Shown: positions 9,001 to 16,328, counted from the stretch's first letter. The stretch is DNA of 36,517 bases from JBBQDZ01 sp038237515 (GCA_038237515.1 JBBRYP010000048.1:1-36517), one strand, 5' to 3'. Translations and numbers: made by a program. The notes: a model not told the origin generated them from the letters alone.

Positions 9001-9231
9001 GAGCACGGCCAGATGAACCTGATCGTCCCGCCCCAGGTGTACGAGCGCTACCGGCCGCTCGTGCGCGGCGAGCCGCTCCTGCTCGCGCGGGGGCGCCTCG
9101 AGCGTGTCGGGCGAAACCAGAACGTCCTCGTGCGGGAGCTCGAGACGCTGGCACCGCTAGCGCGGCGCGTCGCGGGCGAGGCGGAGATCGTCTCGGCCCT
9201 CCCCGCGGCCCACCACTTCGGCCACCGCTGA
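6001..9231 (+). CDS. dnaE2: Error-prone DNA polymerase III alpha subunit DnaE2
   Basis: A 1076-residue C-family polymerase. An N-terminal PHP domain has ELHAHSAYSF (H10, H12) and TDHDG (D43-D45). The palm has the catalytic pair in PDIDLDF (D402, D404), and GRGRGSSVGSIVCYL is the nucleotide-binding region. A helix-hairpin-helix segment and a C-terminal OB domain (about 970-1060, RQRPATAHGVVFMLLEDEHG) follow, matching DnaE2 rather than the replicative DnaE1 in size and C-terminus. It performs mutagenic lesion bypass with ImuB. ATG at 6001 gives the usual start two residues before the first PHP strand. No LexA-type box is seen in the 167 bp upstream. Confidence 0.92.
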   Translation: MTAGPYVELHAHSAYSFLDGTSQPEELAARAAELGYPALALTDHDGVYGSLEFAHAAKAFGVRAITGAEVTLTGGSHLTLLVETQRGYANLCRLLTAAHAGTRLPGRENREPLPPGLDLALLLERNEGLVCLSGCARRGLAVRDPNAAAEVAAAFGRDRFFVELQRPYERGDARRNAALRDLAAALGVSTVATGDAHAHHERRSPLQDVLVAIRERTSLDGCERERRGNRECVLLAPAEAAARFPDDAAAVARTAEVAERLEFDLTREFGYRYPDFSDGAEPASVQLRRVCDRAFEERYGSSGHKRRARERLDEELALIDELGFAGFFLLHWEVLELAAEIAVEVRGVHSPRGVLPPGRGRGSSVGSIVCYLTGLSHVDPVEAGLSLGRFLNRELATVPDIDLDFPRDIREKLIVGVTERYGREHAALVASFATYRSRGAIRDVGKALGLPFGELERLARLTEGWNARRVGEELALLPDAERKLVSPRWRAFAEVCNEIAGLPRHISQHPGGMVIASRPLVELVPVQPAAMAGRQLCQWDKDSCADAGFLKIDLLGLGMLSAVEECVETIAKLRGAPVDLSRIPLDDRGVYAEIQQADTVGVFQIESRAQMQMLLRTRPENLDDLTVEVALVRPGPIQGKAVHPYIEHRQRLREDPDFVPPVDHPLLAEPLRETLGVVVFQEQVLDVAMALAGFTVGEAEGLRRAMSRKRSEEAIEAFRDRFVDGARENGVDGETSNRVYDKLAGFSGFGFPKSHAAAFGLLAYQSAWLRHHYPAEFLCALLNAQPMGFYPPASLVRDGQRRGVEVFPPDVNLGAAKCAVERGAVRVGLGYVRSLGEAEADALVLEREREGHFRGMGDLAQRATLDRQGLEALVAAGACDAFGKRRNLLWQLGLVPRPRSIPGSDGEERQLALALEPTTETPELPEQTDWERMLADYRQTSLSVGVHPLLLLRPHLPDEVVSSEELSSLDSGKPVAIAGMAVARQRPATAHGVVFMLLEDEHGQMNLIVPPQVYERYRPLVRGEPLLLARGRLERVGRNQNVLVRELETLAPLARRVAGEAEIVSALPAAHHFGHR

Positions 9232-9278
9232 GGCGGCACGCGCAGCAGTTCGTCCCGGGCGCCCGGCAAGATGCCCTC

Positions 9279-11084
9279 GTGCGGGGACCCGACGGATACG
9301 CCCCGATCCGCGACTACGCCCTGATCGGCGACGGCCGGACGAGCGCATTGGTCGCCAAGGACGGCTCCATCGACTGGCTGTGCCTGCCGGACGTCGACTC
9401 GCCCTCCGTCTTCGCGCGCATCCTCGACGCCGAACGCGGCGGCTCCTTCCGGCTCGCACCCGCAGAGCCCTTCGAAGTCGAGCGCCGCTACCAGGACGGC
9501 ACGAACGTCCTCGAGACGACCTTCCGCACGGCCGGCGGCTCGGTTCGGGTGACCGACCTGATGACGCTGACGGACGAGCCCGTGCTCGCGCCGCTCCGCG
9601 AGCTCGTCCGGAAGGTCGAGGGGCTCGAGGGGCGGGTTCCCATGCGCTGGCTCCTCGAGCCGCGCTTCCGCTACGGGGAGAGCCGGACGAGGATCGAGCG
9701 GCGGTCGGAACGCCTCTGGGCGACCGCAGGGCACGACGCGCTCGTGCTCGGCGCGTGGGGGGCGGGGGAGCCGCGAACGCGGGACTCCGCGATCGAGGGC
9801 GAGTTCGACGCTCTGCCCGGCGACACGGCTCTGCTCGCCCTCGCAGGCGCTCATCAGGAGCCGGCGGTGCTCAGCCCGCGCGACGCGGTCGAGCGCCGGA
9901 TCGAGCGCACGGCGCAGTTCTGGGAGGGATGGAGCCGTCGGGCGCGGTACGAAGGCCGATGGCGCGACCTCGTCGTCCGGAGCGCGCTCGTGCTGAAGCT
10001 CCTCGTCTACGCGCCCTCTGGCGCGATCGTCGCAGCGCCGACCACGTCTCTGCCCGAGCAGCTCGGCGGCCGGCGGAACTGGGACTATCGCTTCGCCTGG
10101 CTCCGCGACTCCACCTGGTCGCTCGAGACGCTCGTGAGGCTCGGGTACCACGAGGAGGCTCACTCGTTCTTCTGGTGGCTGATGCACGCTTCGCGCCTGA
10201 CCCAGCCGCGCCTCCAGATCCTCTACCGCGTGAACGGCGGTTCGCACACACCCGAGCGGGAGCTCACGGGGCTCCGCGGCTACCGTGGCTCCGCGCCGGT
10301 TCGAGTCGGGAACGAGGCGGCCGGGCAGACGCAGCTCGATGTCTACGGAGGCGTCCTCGGCGCGATCTGGCTGTACGCCTCGGAGGTGGGCCGGCTCGAC
10401 GCCGACACGGCCAAGGAGGTGGCGAAGATCGCCGACTTCGTCGCCGAAAACTGGAGGGGTCCCGACTCGGGCATCTGGGAGGTGAGGAGCGACCCGAGGC
10501 ACTTCACGCAGTCGAAGGCGATGTGCTGGGTGGCCCTCGAGCGCGCGTCGCGTCTCGCGAAGGAGGGGTTCATCCCTGATCGCAGGTGGCGCTGGGACGC
10601 GGCGGCGGAGGAGGTACGGCACTTCTACGAGACGAACAGCTGGGATGCGGAGAAGGAGAGCTACGTCCGCGCGCCGGACCTCCGCGAGCTCGACGCGAGC
10701 CTCCTGACGCTGTCCCTGCTGGAGTGCGAGTCCTCCACGAGCCCGCGCATGCTCGGGACGGTCGATGCGGTCATCCGCGAGCTCAAGCACGGAGCGTTCG
10801 TCTACCGCTATCTCGGGGAGGACGGTGCCGGCGGTCCGGGCGAGGAGGGCGCCTTCCTGACGTGCTCCTTCTGGCTCGTCAGCGCGCTCGCCCGCGCTGG
10901 TCGAACCGGCGAAGCCGAGACGCTGATGGAAGAGCTGTGCGCGTTCGCGAACGACGTCGGCCTCTACTCGGAGGAGATCGACACGACGACCCACGAATTC
11001 CTCGGCAACTTCCCGCAGGCGCTCACCCACCTGGGCCTCGTCAACGCCGCCCTCACTCTCGAGCAGGCGCGGGAGGAGGCATGA
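9279..11084 (+). CDS. Glycoside hydrolase family 15 protein (glucoamylase/trehalase-like)
   Basis: A 601-residue GH15 protein. An N-terminal beta-sandwich (about 1-220) starts IRDYALIGDGRTSALVAKDGSIDWLC, with the usual GSIDWLCLP. The (alpha/alpha)6 barrel contains NWDYRFAWLRDS. The general acid is E401 in GIWEVR and the general base is in EEGAF (E522/E523). Actinobacterial relatives cleave trehalose or alpha-glucans; substrate cannot be settled from sequence. No signal peptide is visible, suggesting a cytoplasmic enzyme. GTG at 9279 follows dnaE2 by 47 bp. The gene overlaps the next by 4 bp (ATGA). Confidence 0.9.
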   Translation: MRGPDGYAPIRDYALIGDGRTSALVAKDGSIDWLCLPDVDSPSVFARILDAERGGSFRLAPAEPFEVERRYQDGTNVLETTFRTAGGSVRVTDLMTLTDEPVLAPLRELVRKVEGLEGRVPMRWLLEPRFRYGESRTRIERRSERLWATAGHDALVLGAWGAGEPRTRDSAIEGEFDALPGDTALLALAGAHQEPAVLSPRDAVERRIERTAQFWEGWSRRARYEGRWRDLVVRSALVLKLLVYAPSGAIVAAPTTSLPEQLGGRRNWDYRFAWLRDSTWSLETLVRLGYHEEAHSFFWWLMHASRLTQPRLQILYRVNGGSHTPERELTGLRGYRGSAPVRVGNEAAGQTQLDVYGGVLGAIWLYASEVGRLDADTAKEVAKIADFVAENWRGPDSGIWEVRSDPRHFTQSKAMCWVALERASRLAKEGFIPDRRWRWDAAAEEVRHFYETNSWDAEKESYVRAPDLRELDASLLTLSLLECESSTSPRMLGTVDAVIRELKHGAFVYRYLGEDGAGGPGEEGAFLTCSFWLVSALARAGRTGEAETLMEELCAFANDVGLYSEEIDTTTHEFLGNFPQALTHLGLVNAALTLEQAREEA

Positions 11085-11563
11085 CGGTCTGGGGCGCGCT
11101 CGCCGGCGGCGCGGTCGGGACCGTGATCCTGACGAGCGGGCTCAGGCTGGCGCAGGAGACGGGCGTGACGCGCATGGACTTCCCGCTCCTCCTCGGAACG
11201 TTCTTCACGGGCGACCGCCGCCGCGCGAGCCTGATCGGGTACGTCGCCCACTTCGTGAACGGCCTGCTCTTCGCGCTCGTGTACGCAGCGGTGTTCTTCG
11301 CCGTCGGGCGCGCGGGGTGGCTCTTCGGGCTCGCGCTCGGCGCCGTTCACGCGCTCTTCGCCGGAGGCGGTCTCGTCAGCGTCGCCCTCGCCGCGGTTCA
11401 CCCCCGGATGGGCACTCCGTGGTCGGATGCGAGGGACACGCCGCTGCTCGAGCCGCCGGGCTTCATGCTGGTTAACTACGGGCGCCAGACCGCGCTCGTG
11501 ACCTTCGTGCTGCACCTCGTCTACGGGACGATCGTCGGCGGGTTCGCGGCGGGTCTCTCCTAG
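11081..11563 (+). CDS. Four-helix integral membrane protein of unknown function
   Basis: A 160-residue hydrophobic protein with about four membrane segments: an N-terminal Gly-rich helix (residues 3-20), a pair around 45-100 including HFVNGLLFALVYAAVFFAV, and a C-terminal helix near 138-158. Family recognition is weak; similar proteins are found in actinobacteria without a known role. It starts at the ATGA overlap with the GH15 gene, so expression is coupled to it. The EEP gene begins six bases after its stop. Confidence 0.8.
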   Translation: MTVWGALAGGAVGTVILTSGLRLAQETGVTRMDFPLLLGTFFTGDRRRASLIGYVAHFVNGLLFALVYAAVFFAVGRAGWLFGLALGAVHALFAGGGLVSVALAAVHPRMGTPWSDARDTPLLEPPGFMLVNYGRQTALVTFVLHLVYGTIVGGFAAGLS

Positions 11564-11569
11564 GTCGCT

Positions 11570-12364
11570 GTGCTCGTCCGTACCTGGAACCTCTTCCACG
11601 GCAACACGGAGCCCGTGGGGGAGGAGCAACGGTTGGAGGAGATGATCCGGCTCGTGACCGCCGACCGGCCGGACGTCGTCTGCCTGCAGGAGGTGCCGGT
11701 CTGGGGGATCTCGCGCCTGTCGTCGTGGAGCGGCATGCACTCCGCCGGGGCCGTCGCCCAACCGGCGCCGCTCGGAGGCAGGGCGGGGCGCCGGCTGACG
11801 GCGCTCGCGCCGAAGCTCGTGCGCGGCTTCTTCAACGGCCAAGCCAATGCGGTGCTCCTCGCGCCCCGGCTCCGAGTGCTTCAGCGCCACGCGCTCGTCC
11901 TCAACCAGTTGAGTTTTCGGCAGACGAGGTCAGGCGGGCTCAACCTCGGCTTGCGCGCCCGCAGGGACTGGGCGAAGGAGCGGCGGGTCTGCCAGGGGCT
12001 CCGAGTCCGGCTCGTCGACGGGCGCTCGCTCGTGCTCGGGAACCTGCATGCGACGAGCCACCCGGACCCGCGGGTCCCGGCGGCCGAGCTGCTGCGTGCG
12101 GCGACCTTCGTCGACGCGCTCGCAGACCCGGCGGAATCGTGCGTGCTGGCCGGCGACTTCAATCTCACGCCCGCCGCACCGATGCTCGAGAGCCTCACCA
12201 GCCCGGAATGGGGGTTCTCCCGGCCGGGGCCCTGGCTCGACCACGTGCTCGTTCGAGGAGCGTCCGCCTCGCCGCCGCACAGCTGGCCGCTCGAGCGGCG
12301 AGAATCCGGCGGCAGAGTGCTCTCCGACCACGCCCCGGTGGAGGTGACGATCGATGACCTTTGA
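11570..12364 (+). CDS. Endonuclease/exonuclease/phosphatase (EEP) superfamily hydrolase
   Basis: A 264-residue protein with all EEP catalytic blocks in order: TWNLFHGN (metal Asn), CLQEV (metal Glu), NLHATSH (catalytic His), GDFNLTP (Asp and Asn), LDHVLVRG and SDHAPVEV (Asp-His pair). The fold cleaves phosphodiesters in DNA, phosphoinositides or other substrates; nothing identifies the substrate here. No signal peptide is seen. GTG at 11570 is the start because TWNLFHGN must lie within the first ten residues. It overlaps the aminotransferase start by 11 bp. Confidence 0.85.
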   Translation: MLVRTWNLFHGNTEPVGEEQRLEEMIRLVTADRPDVVCLQEVPVWGISRLSSWSGMHSAGAVAQPAPLGGRAGRRLTALAPKLVRGFFNGQANAVLLAPRLRVLQRHALVLNQLSFRQTRSGGLNLGLRARRDWAKERRVCQGLRVRLVDGRSLVLGNLHATSHPDPRVPAAELLRAATFVDALADPAESCVLAGDFNLTPAAPMLESLTSPEWGFSRPGPWLDHVLVRGASASPPHSWPLERRESGGRVLSDHAPVEVTIDDL

Positions 12365-13433
12365 GGAGGCGCGTGCCGCCTTCCCGGTGCTGGAGCGAGT
12401 TGCCTACCTGAACGCGGGGAGCATGGGACCGCTGGCGCGACCGACCGTTGAAGCCCTGGCTGCGAGGGCCCAGGCGGACCTCGTCGGCGGCCGCGGAGGC
12501 CCCGGCTACATCGAGGAGATGCTCGCGCTCCGAGCTCGAGTGCGCGCGCTCCTCGCCGGTCTCCTCGGCGCCGAGGAAACGAGGATCGCATTGACTACCT
12601 CGACGACCGACGGCTGCAACATCGTGCTCGCAGGCCTCGGCCTCGATTCGGGCGACGAGGTCGTCACGACCGACGCCGAGCATTTCGGGCTGATCGGTCC
12701 GCTCTTCGCCTCCGGCGCACGCGTCAGGGTGGCGGAGATCCGGGACCGCCCCGCAGGCGAGGCGTTGGAGGCGATTCTCGGTGAGATCGGCGCCGAGACG
12801 AAGCTGCTCGCGCTCTCACACGTCGCGTGGACGACCGGGAACGTGCTACCGGTGCACGAGCTGAAGGAGCAGACGGGCCTGCCGATGCTCGTCGACGGCG
12901 CCCAGTCGGTCGGTGCGATCGCGGTCGACGCCGCGCCGTTCGACTTCTACACCGTGTCGGGCCAGAAGTGGCTCTGCGGGCCCGACTCGACGGGCGGGCT
13001 GTACGTCGCCGACCCGGGGGCGCTGCGCGTGTCCCGGCCGAGCTACTTCTCGCAGGCCGCGCACGAGGCGAGCGGCGAGTTCACCGCCCGCGAGGGCGCC
13101 GCACGGTTCGACTCGGGTTGGACGGCGGTACCCTCGCTCGCCGCGCTCGAGGCCGCTCTCTCCTCGGCGCCGGATTGGCGCTTCGAGCGCGCGGCGGCGA
13201 CCGCGGCCCGCTGCCGCGAGCTCCTCGCCGAGAGCCATGACGTCGTGACCGCCCCCGGCCAGGCCACGCTCGTGTCCTTCGTCCCCCGCGGCGAGCCGGC
13301 CGAGGTCGTACGCAGCCTCGCCGCCGCGGGCGTCGTCGTCCGCGACCTTCCCGGCTCGAACGTCGTCCGCGTCTCCTGCGGTTACTGGACGAGCGACGGG
13401 GATCTCGAGCGCCTGCTCGCGGGCCTCCCCTGA
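12354..13433 (+). CDS. Class V aminotransferase (cysteine desulfurase/epimerase-like)
   Basis: A 359-residue fold-type I PLP enzyme. YLNAGSMGPL near residue 18 is the family N-terminal loop. LTTSTTDGCNIVLAG contacts the phosphate, VDGAQSVGA holds the PLP-pyridine Asp, and SGQKWLCGP supplies Schiff-base Lys K205. The C-terminus has VVRDLPGSNVVRVSCGYW. There is no conserved active-site Cys loop, so it resembles isopenicillin-N-epimerase or selenocysteine-lyase-like members more than IscS/SufS. The reaction is unknown. It is the last gene of the dnaE2-to-aminotransferase run and converges on the HD gene. Confidence 0.83.
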   Translation: MTFEEARAAFPVLERVAYLNAGSMGPLARPTVEALAARAQADLVGGRGGPGYIEEMLALRARVRALLAGLLGAEETRIALTTSTTDGCNIVLAGLGLDSGDEVVTTDAEHFGLIGPLFASGARVRVAEIRDRPAGEALEAILGEIGAETKLLALSHVAWTTGNVLPVHELKEQTGLPMLVDGAQSVGAIAVDAAPFDFYTVSGQKWLCGPDSTGGLYVADPGALRVSRPSYFSQAAHEASGEFTAREGAARFDSGWTAVPSLAALEAALSSAPDWRFERAAATAARCRELLAESHDVVTAPGQATLVSFVPRGEPAEVVRSLAAAGVVVRDLPGSNVVRVSCGYWTSDGDLERLLAGLP

Positions 13434-13453
13434 GGGCGGGCCGGGGCAGCCCG

Positions 13454-13470
13454 AGTAACACTGTGTTACT
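13454..13470. promoter_or_regulatory. Perfect 17-bp palindrome at the end of the HD gene
   Basis: AGTAACAC-T-GTGTTACT is a perfect inverted repeat with 8-bp arms and a single central base. It is AT-rich against its surroundings and includes the TAA stop of the HD gene (13466-13468 read on the minus strand). It lies between two convergent genes, where a terminator would be expected, but the loop is too small for a good hairpin. The symmetry looks more like a dimeric repressor site. Confidence 0.4.
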
Positions 13471-14041
13471 TGGGGTCGGCGGCAGTTCTCAGGCCGAGCT
13501 CGGCAGCGATCGGCCTGAGCGCCTCCGTGACGAAGACGATGTGATCGTCGAGGCCGACGCCGAGGCCTTCGGCACCGTTCACGACGTCGTCCCGGTTGAC
13601 TCCGGCCGCGAAAGACGGCTGCTTCAGTTTCTTGCGCACCGAGCGGGGCTCGAGCGTCTCGATCCCGTCAGGGCGGACGAGCCCGCAGGCGTGGATGAAG
13701 CCGGCGAGCTCGTCGCACGCGAACAGGGTCTTCTTCAGCATCGTGTCGCGAGGCAGGTGGAGATGCTCCGCGTGGGAGAGGATCGCCTCGATCACGACCT
13801 CGGGATATCCCTCCTCACGCAGGATCTCGGCGCCGTCCTGCGGATGCTGGTCGAGCGTCGGGTGCATCTCCCAGTCGAAGTCGTGGAGGAGCGCAGCGAT
13901 CCCCCAGAGCTCCTCGTCCTCGCCGAAGCGGCGGGCGTACGCGCGCGTCGCCGCCTCGACGGCGAGACCGTGGCGTCGCAGCGCCTCGTTTCGCGTGTAG
14001 CGCGTGAGGGTTGCCCAGGCGTCGCCGCGGGTCACGTCCAT
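13466..14041 (-). CDS. HD-domain hydrolase
   Basis: A 191-residue protein with the HD metal-binding pattern: H24, the HD pair H53-D54 in LLHDFDWE, then H90 and H93 in a SHAEHLHL helix. Members are phosphohydrolases acting on nucleotides or related phosphates; stand-alone proteins of this size are often annotated only as HD-domain protein. The frame is open far upstream across murA, but ATG at 14041 is chosen because it starts the folded region and lies ten bases after a minus-strand -10 (TATCCT). The last codons overlap a palindrome. Confidence 0.85.
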   Translation of the reverse strand: MDVTRGDAWATLTRYTRNEALRRHGLAVEAATRAYARRFGEDEELWGIAALLHDFDWEMHPTLDQHPQDGAEILREEGYPEVVIEAILSHAEHLHLPRDTMLKKTLFACDELAGFIHACGLVRPDGIETLEPRSVRKKLKQPSFAAGVNRDDVVNGAEGLGVGLDDHIVFVTEALRPIAAELGLRTAADPK

Positions 14042-14050
14042 CGCGTGGAC

Positions 14051-14057
14051 TAGGATA
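14051..14057. promoter_or_regulatory. Back-to-back -10 elements for murA and the HD gene
   Basis: Within the palindrome GACTAGGATAGTC (14048-14060), the plus strand reads TAGGAT (14051-14056) toward murA and the minus strand reads TATCCT (14057-14052) toward the HD gene. The minus start codon lies ten bases beyond its box. murA starts 27 bases after its box. Shared symmetrical -10 elements have been described for bidirectional bacterial promoters. No convincing -35 is seen on either side. Confidence 0.45.
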
Positions 14058-14083
14058 GTCGCCGCTTCGCCCCGGGCCCCGGG

Positions 14084-15409
14084 ATGCGAGCGCCGACGAT
14101 GCCGCAGACTGCAGTCGCAGACGCCCTGATGGAGTCCTTCGTCATCGAGGGCGGCTACCCGCTGCAGGGAAGTGTCCGGGCGGCGGGCAACAAGAATGCA
14201 GCGCTCCCGATCCTCGCCGCCTGCCTGCTGACGGACGAGCCCGTGTCGCTCTCGAACGTGCCGCACATCCGTGACGTCGGGACGATGATGGAGCTGCTCG
14301 CAGACCTGGGCGTCGAGGTCGCATGGGAGGGGCGCAACGAGGTACGGGTGCACGCGCGAGCCGTGGAGCGCCACGAGCTCGACATGGAGCTCTGCAGCAG
14401 GATCCGTGCCTCGTTCCTCCTCGCCGGACCGCTGCTTGCGCGCGTCGGGCGCGCCAGCGTGCCGCCGCCCGGCGGGGACGTGATCGGCCGCCGTCAGCTC
14501 GACACCCACATCCAAGCGCTCGTGGAGCTCGGGGCGGACATCGAGGTGGACGAGCGTTACGAGATGCGCACCGACGGCCTCCGTGGTCGCCACGTGTACC
14601 TCACCGAGGCGAGCGTGATGGGAACCGAGAACGCGATCATGGCGGCGGTGCTCGCAGCCGGCGAGACGCGGCTGACGCACGCCGCATGCGAGCCGCACAT
14701 CCAGGATCTCTGCCGCTTCCTCGTCTCGCTCGGAGCCCACATCGAGGGCATCGGGTCGAACGTGCTGCGGATCGAGGGCGTCGAGCGCCTCGAGGGGGGC
14801 GCCTACCGGGTCGGGCCGGAGCACATCGAGGTCGGCAGCTTCATCGGCCTCGCTGCGGTGACCGGCGGCGAGATCACCGTCGAGGACATCCGGGCCGACG
14901 ACCTCGTCTCGATCCTGCCCGCATTCGCGAAGCTCGGCGTGCACGTCGAGCTCGACGGGGCGACCGTGCGGATTCCTCCCGGTCAGGAGCTCGTCGTCCA
15001 GGACGACCTCGGCGGTCAGATCCCGAAGATCGAGAGCGGCATCTGGCCTGCCTTCCCTGCCGATCTCACCTCCATCGCGCTCACGGTCGCAACGCAGGCG
15101 CGCGGGGCGATCCTGATCTTCGAGAAGATGTTCGAGAGCCGGCTCTTCTTCGTCGACAAGCTCGTCAACATGGGCGCCCGCGTCGTCCTCTGCGATCCGC
15201 ACAGAGCGGTCGTGACGGGGCCGGCGAAGCTCTACGGTGAGCGGATGGTGAGCCCGGACATCCGGGCCGGGATGGCGATGCTGATCGCGGGCCTCTGCGC
15301 CGAGGGAACCTCGACGATCGGCAACATCTGGCAGATCGACCGCGGCTACGAACGCATCGACGAGCGCCTGCGCGGCCTCGGGGCGCAGATCGAGCGCGTC
15401 GAGGCCTGA
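14084..15409 (+). CDS. murA: UDP-N-acetylglucosamine 1-carboxyvinyltransferase, Asp-type
   Basis: A 441-residue EPSP-synthase-fold enzyme that transfers enolpyruvate from PEP to UDP-GlcNAc, the first committed step of peptidoglycan synthesis. Visible motifs are AAGNKNAALPILAA with the catalytic Lys, SPDIRAGMA with the PEP-binding Arg, and a closing DRGYERIDERLRGLGAQIER. The loop residue that is Cys115 in E. coli is Asp here (D132 in PPPGGDVIG). This substitution occurs in mycobacteria and Chlamydia and gives intrinsic fosfomycin insensitivity. Starts at 14084, 14099 or 14129 are all possible; residues before about 17 are not conserved. It overlaps the next gene by one base. Confidence 0.93.
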   Translation: MRAPTMPQTAVADALMESFVIEGGYPLQGSVRAAGNKNAALPILAACLLTDEPVSLSNVPHIRDVGTMMELLADLGVEVAWEGRNEVRVHARAVERHELDMELCSRIRASFLLAGPLLARVGRASVPPPGGDVIGRRQLDTHIQALVELGADIEVDERYEMRTDGLRGRHVYLTEASVMGTENAIMAAVLAAGETRLTHAACEPHIQDLCRFLVSLGAHIEGIGSNVLRIEGVERLEGGAYRVGPEHIEVGSFIGLAAVTGGEITVEDIRADDLVSILPAFAKLGVHVELDGATVRIPPGQELVVQDDLGGQIPKIESGIWPAFPADLTSIALTVATQARGAILIFEKMFESRLFFVDKLVNMGARVVLCDPHRAVVTGPAKLYGERMVSPDIRAGMAMLIAGLCAEGTSTIGNIWQIDRGYERIDERLRGLGAQIERVEA

Positions 15410-15933
15410 TGGTGCAGGAACGTCTTCGCGTCCACGCCGCGCTCGACGAAGGAGCTCGCGGGAACATCGCGACTGGCGTTCCGGTCCTCGACCACCTGCT
15501 CGGACTCCTGGCCCGCTATGCCGGGTTCGCCTTGGTTCTCGAGGTTGCGCCCGGAGACGCGGGCGCCGAGGTCGCCGCGGCCGCCGGTGCGCTCGGGCGG
15601 GTGCTCGCCGGGCCGCTTCGCGGCGAGGGAGCGCGCGGGCATGGATCCGGCGTCGTCCCTGCAGAGGACGCGCTCGCTCACGTGGCGCTGGAGGCTTCCG
15701 ACCGGCCGCTCGTCGTCTCGAACGTGGATCTGTCGGACGAGCGGGTCGCGGGGCTCGCGACCGATCTCGCCTCGCAGTTCCTCTCCGAGCTCGCGGCGAC
15801 CGCCGGGCTGACGCTCCACGTCCGGCTGATCGACGGCGACGATCCGCAGCACGTGCTGGATGCGATCTTCAAGGCGCTCGGCGTCGCGCTTGCACAAGCC
15901 TGCCGCCCGCGGCGCAGGGAGGGGGAGCGATGA
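15409..15933 (+). CDS. HisB-like (imidazoleglycerol-phosphate dehydratase fold) protein lacking key metal ligands
   Basis: A 174-residue homologue of HisB dehydratase. Conserved framework: ATGVPVLDHLLG (canonical ATGIPFLDHML), VVPAEDALAHVALEASDRP (canonical VPLDEALSRVVVDFSGRP), TLHVRL and FKALGVALAQA. The HHTVED metal motif is replaced by AEVAAAAG, and the NxHHxxE motif reads DPQHVLD, keeping one His. A dimanganese dehydratase centre therefore cannot form normally. It sits in a murA-hisB-like-ridA operon (1-bp and 4-bp overlaps) away from any histidine genes. A structural, regulatory or altered enzymatic role is likely; true histidine synthesis is unlikely. Confidence 0.75.
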   Translation: MVQERLRVHAALDEGARGNIATGVPVLDHLLGLLARYAGFALVLEVAPGDAGAEVAAAAGALGRVLAGPLRGEGARGHGSGVVPAEDALAHVALEASDRPLVVSNVDLSDERVAGLATDLASQFLSELAATAGLTLHVRLIDGDDPQHVLDAIFKALGVALAQACRPRRREGER

Positions 15934-16328
15934 GTGGCAAGACGATCGTGTTCACCGACGCGGCACCGGCGCCCTACCAGGGAGCGCCCTACTCGCAGGC
16001 TGTGTCGGCGAGCGGGTTCGTCTTCGTGTCCGGCCAGCTCGCGCTCCGTCCGGGGACGCACGAGCTGATGGGGGAGGCGGTCGCGGAGCAGACGGAGCAG
16101 GTGTTTGCGAACCTCGCCGCCATTCTCGAGGCCGCGGGCTCCGGGCTCGAGCGGATCGTCAAGACGACCGTGTTCCTTGCCGACCTCGGCGACTTCCAGG
16201 CGATGAACGAGGTCTACGCGCGCCACGTGGGCGACGGGCCGCCGGCGCGGGCGACGGTCGAGGTGGCGGCGCTCCCCTCGGGTGCGCTCGTCGAGATCGA
16301 GGCGATCGCGCTCCTGCAGGTGGCCTAG
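15930..16328 (+). CDS. ridA: RidA family enamine/imine deaminase
   Basis: A 132-residue YjgF/YER057c/UK114 protein. It has the PYSQAV substrate loop (here APYSQAVSASGFVFVSGQ), TEQVFANLAAILEAAGS and the catalytic Arg in PPARATVEVAALPSGALVEIEAIA. RidA hydrolyses reactive 2-aminoacrylate and related imines formed by PLP enzymes. The ATGA overlap with the HisB-like gene indicates coupled translation. It is the last gene of the murA operon; 108 bp follow before the next promoter and gene. Confidence 0.92.
   Translation: MSGKTIVFTDAAPAPYQGAPYSQAVSASGFVFVSGQLALRPGTHELMGEAVAEQTEQVFANLAAILEAAGSGLERIVKTTVFLADLGDFQAMNEVYARHVGDGPPARATVEVAALPSGALVEIEAIALLQVA

Noticed and set aside
7348..11030. Very long minus-strand open frames opposite dnaE2 and the GH15 gene
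   Set aside because: They mirror the codon bias of the real plus-strand genes, give Arg/Glu/Leu-rich sequence without any domain, and conflict with unmistakable DnaE2 and GH15 motifs.
14042..15202. N-terminal extension of the HD protein to about 578 residues
   Set aside because: The extension lies antisense to murA and has no domain character; the HD fold begins right after ATG 14041, which has its own -10.
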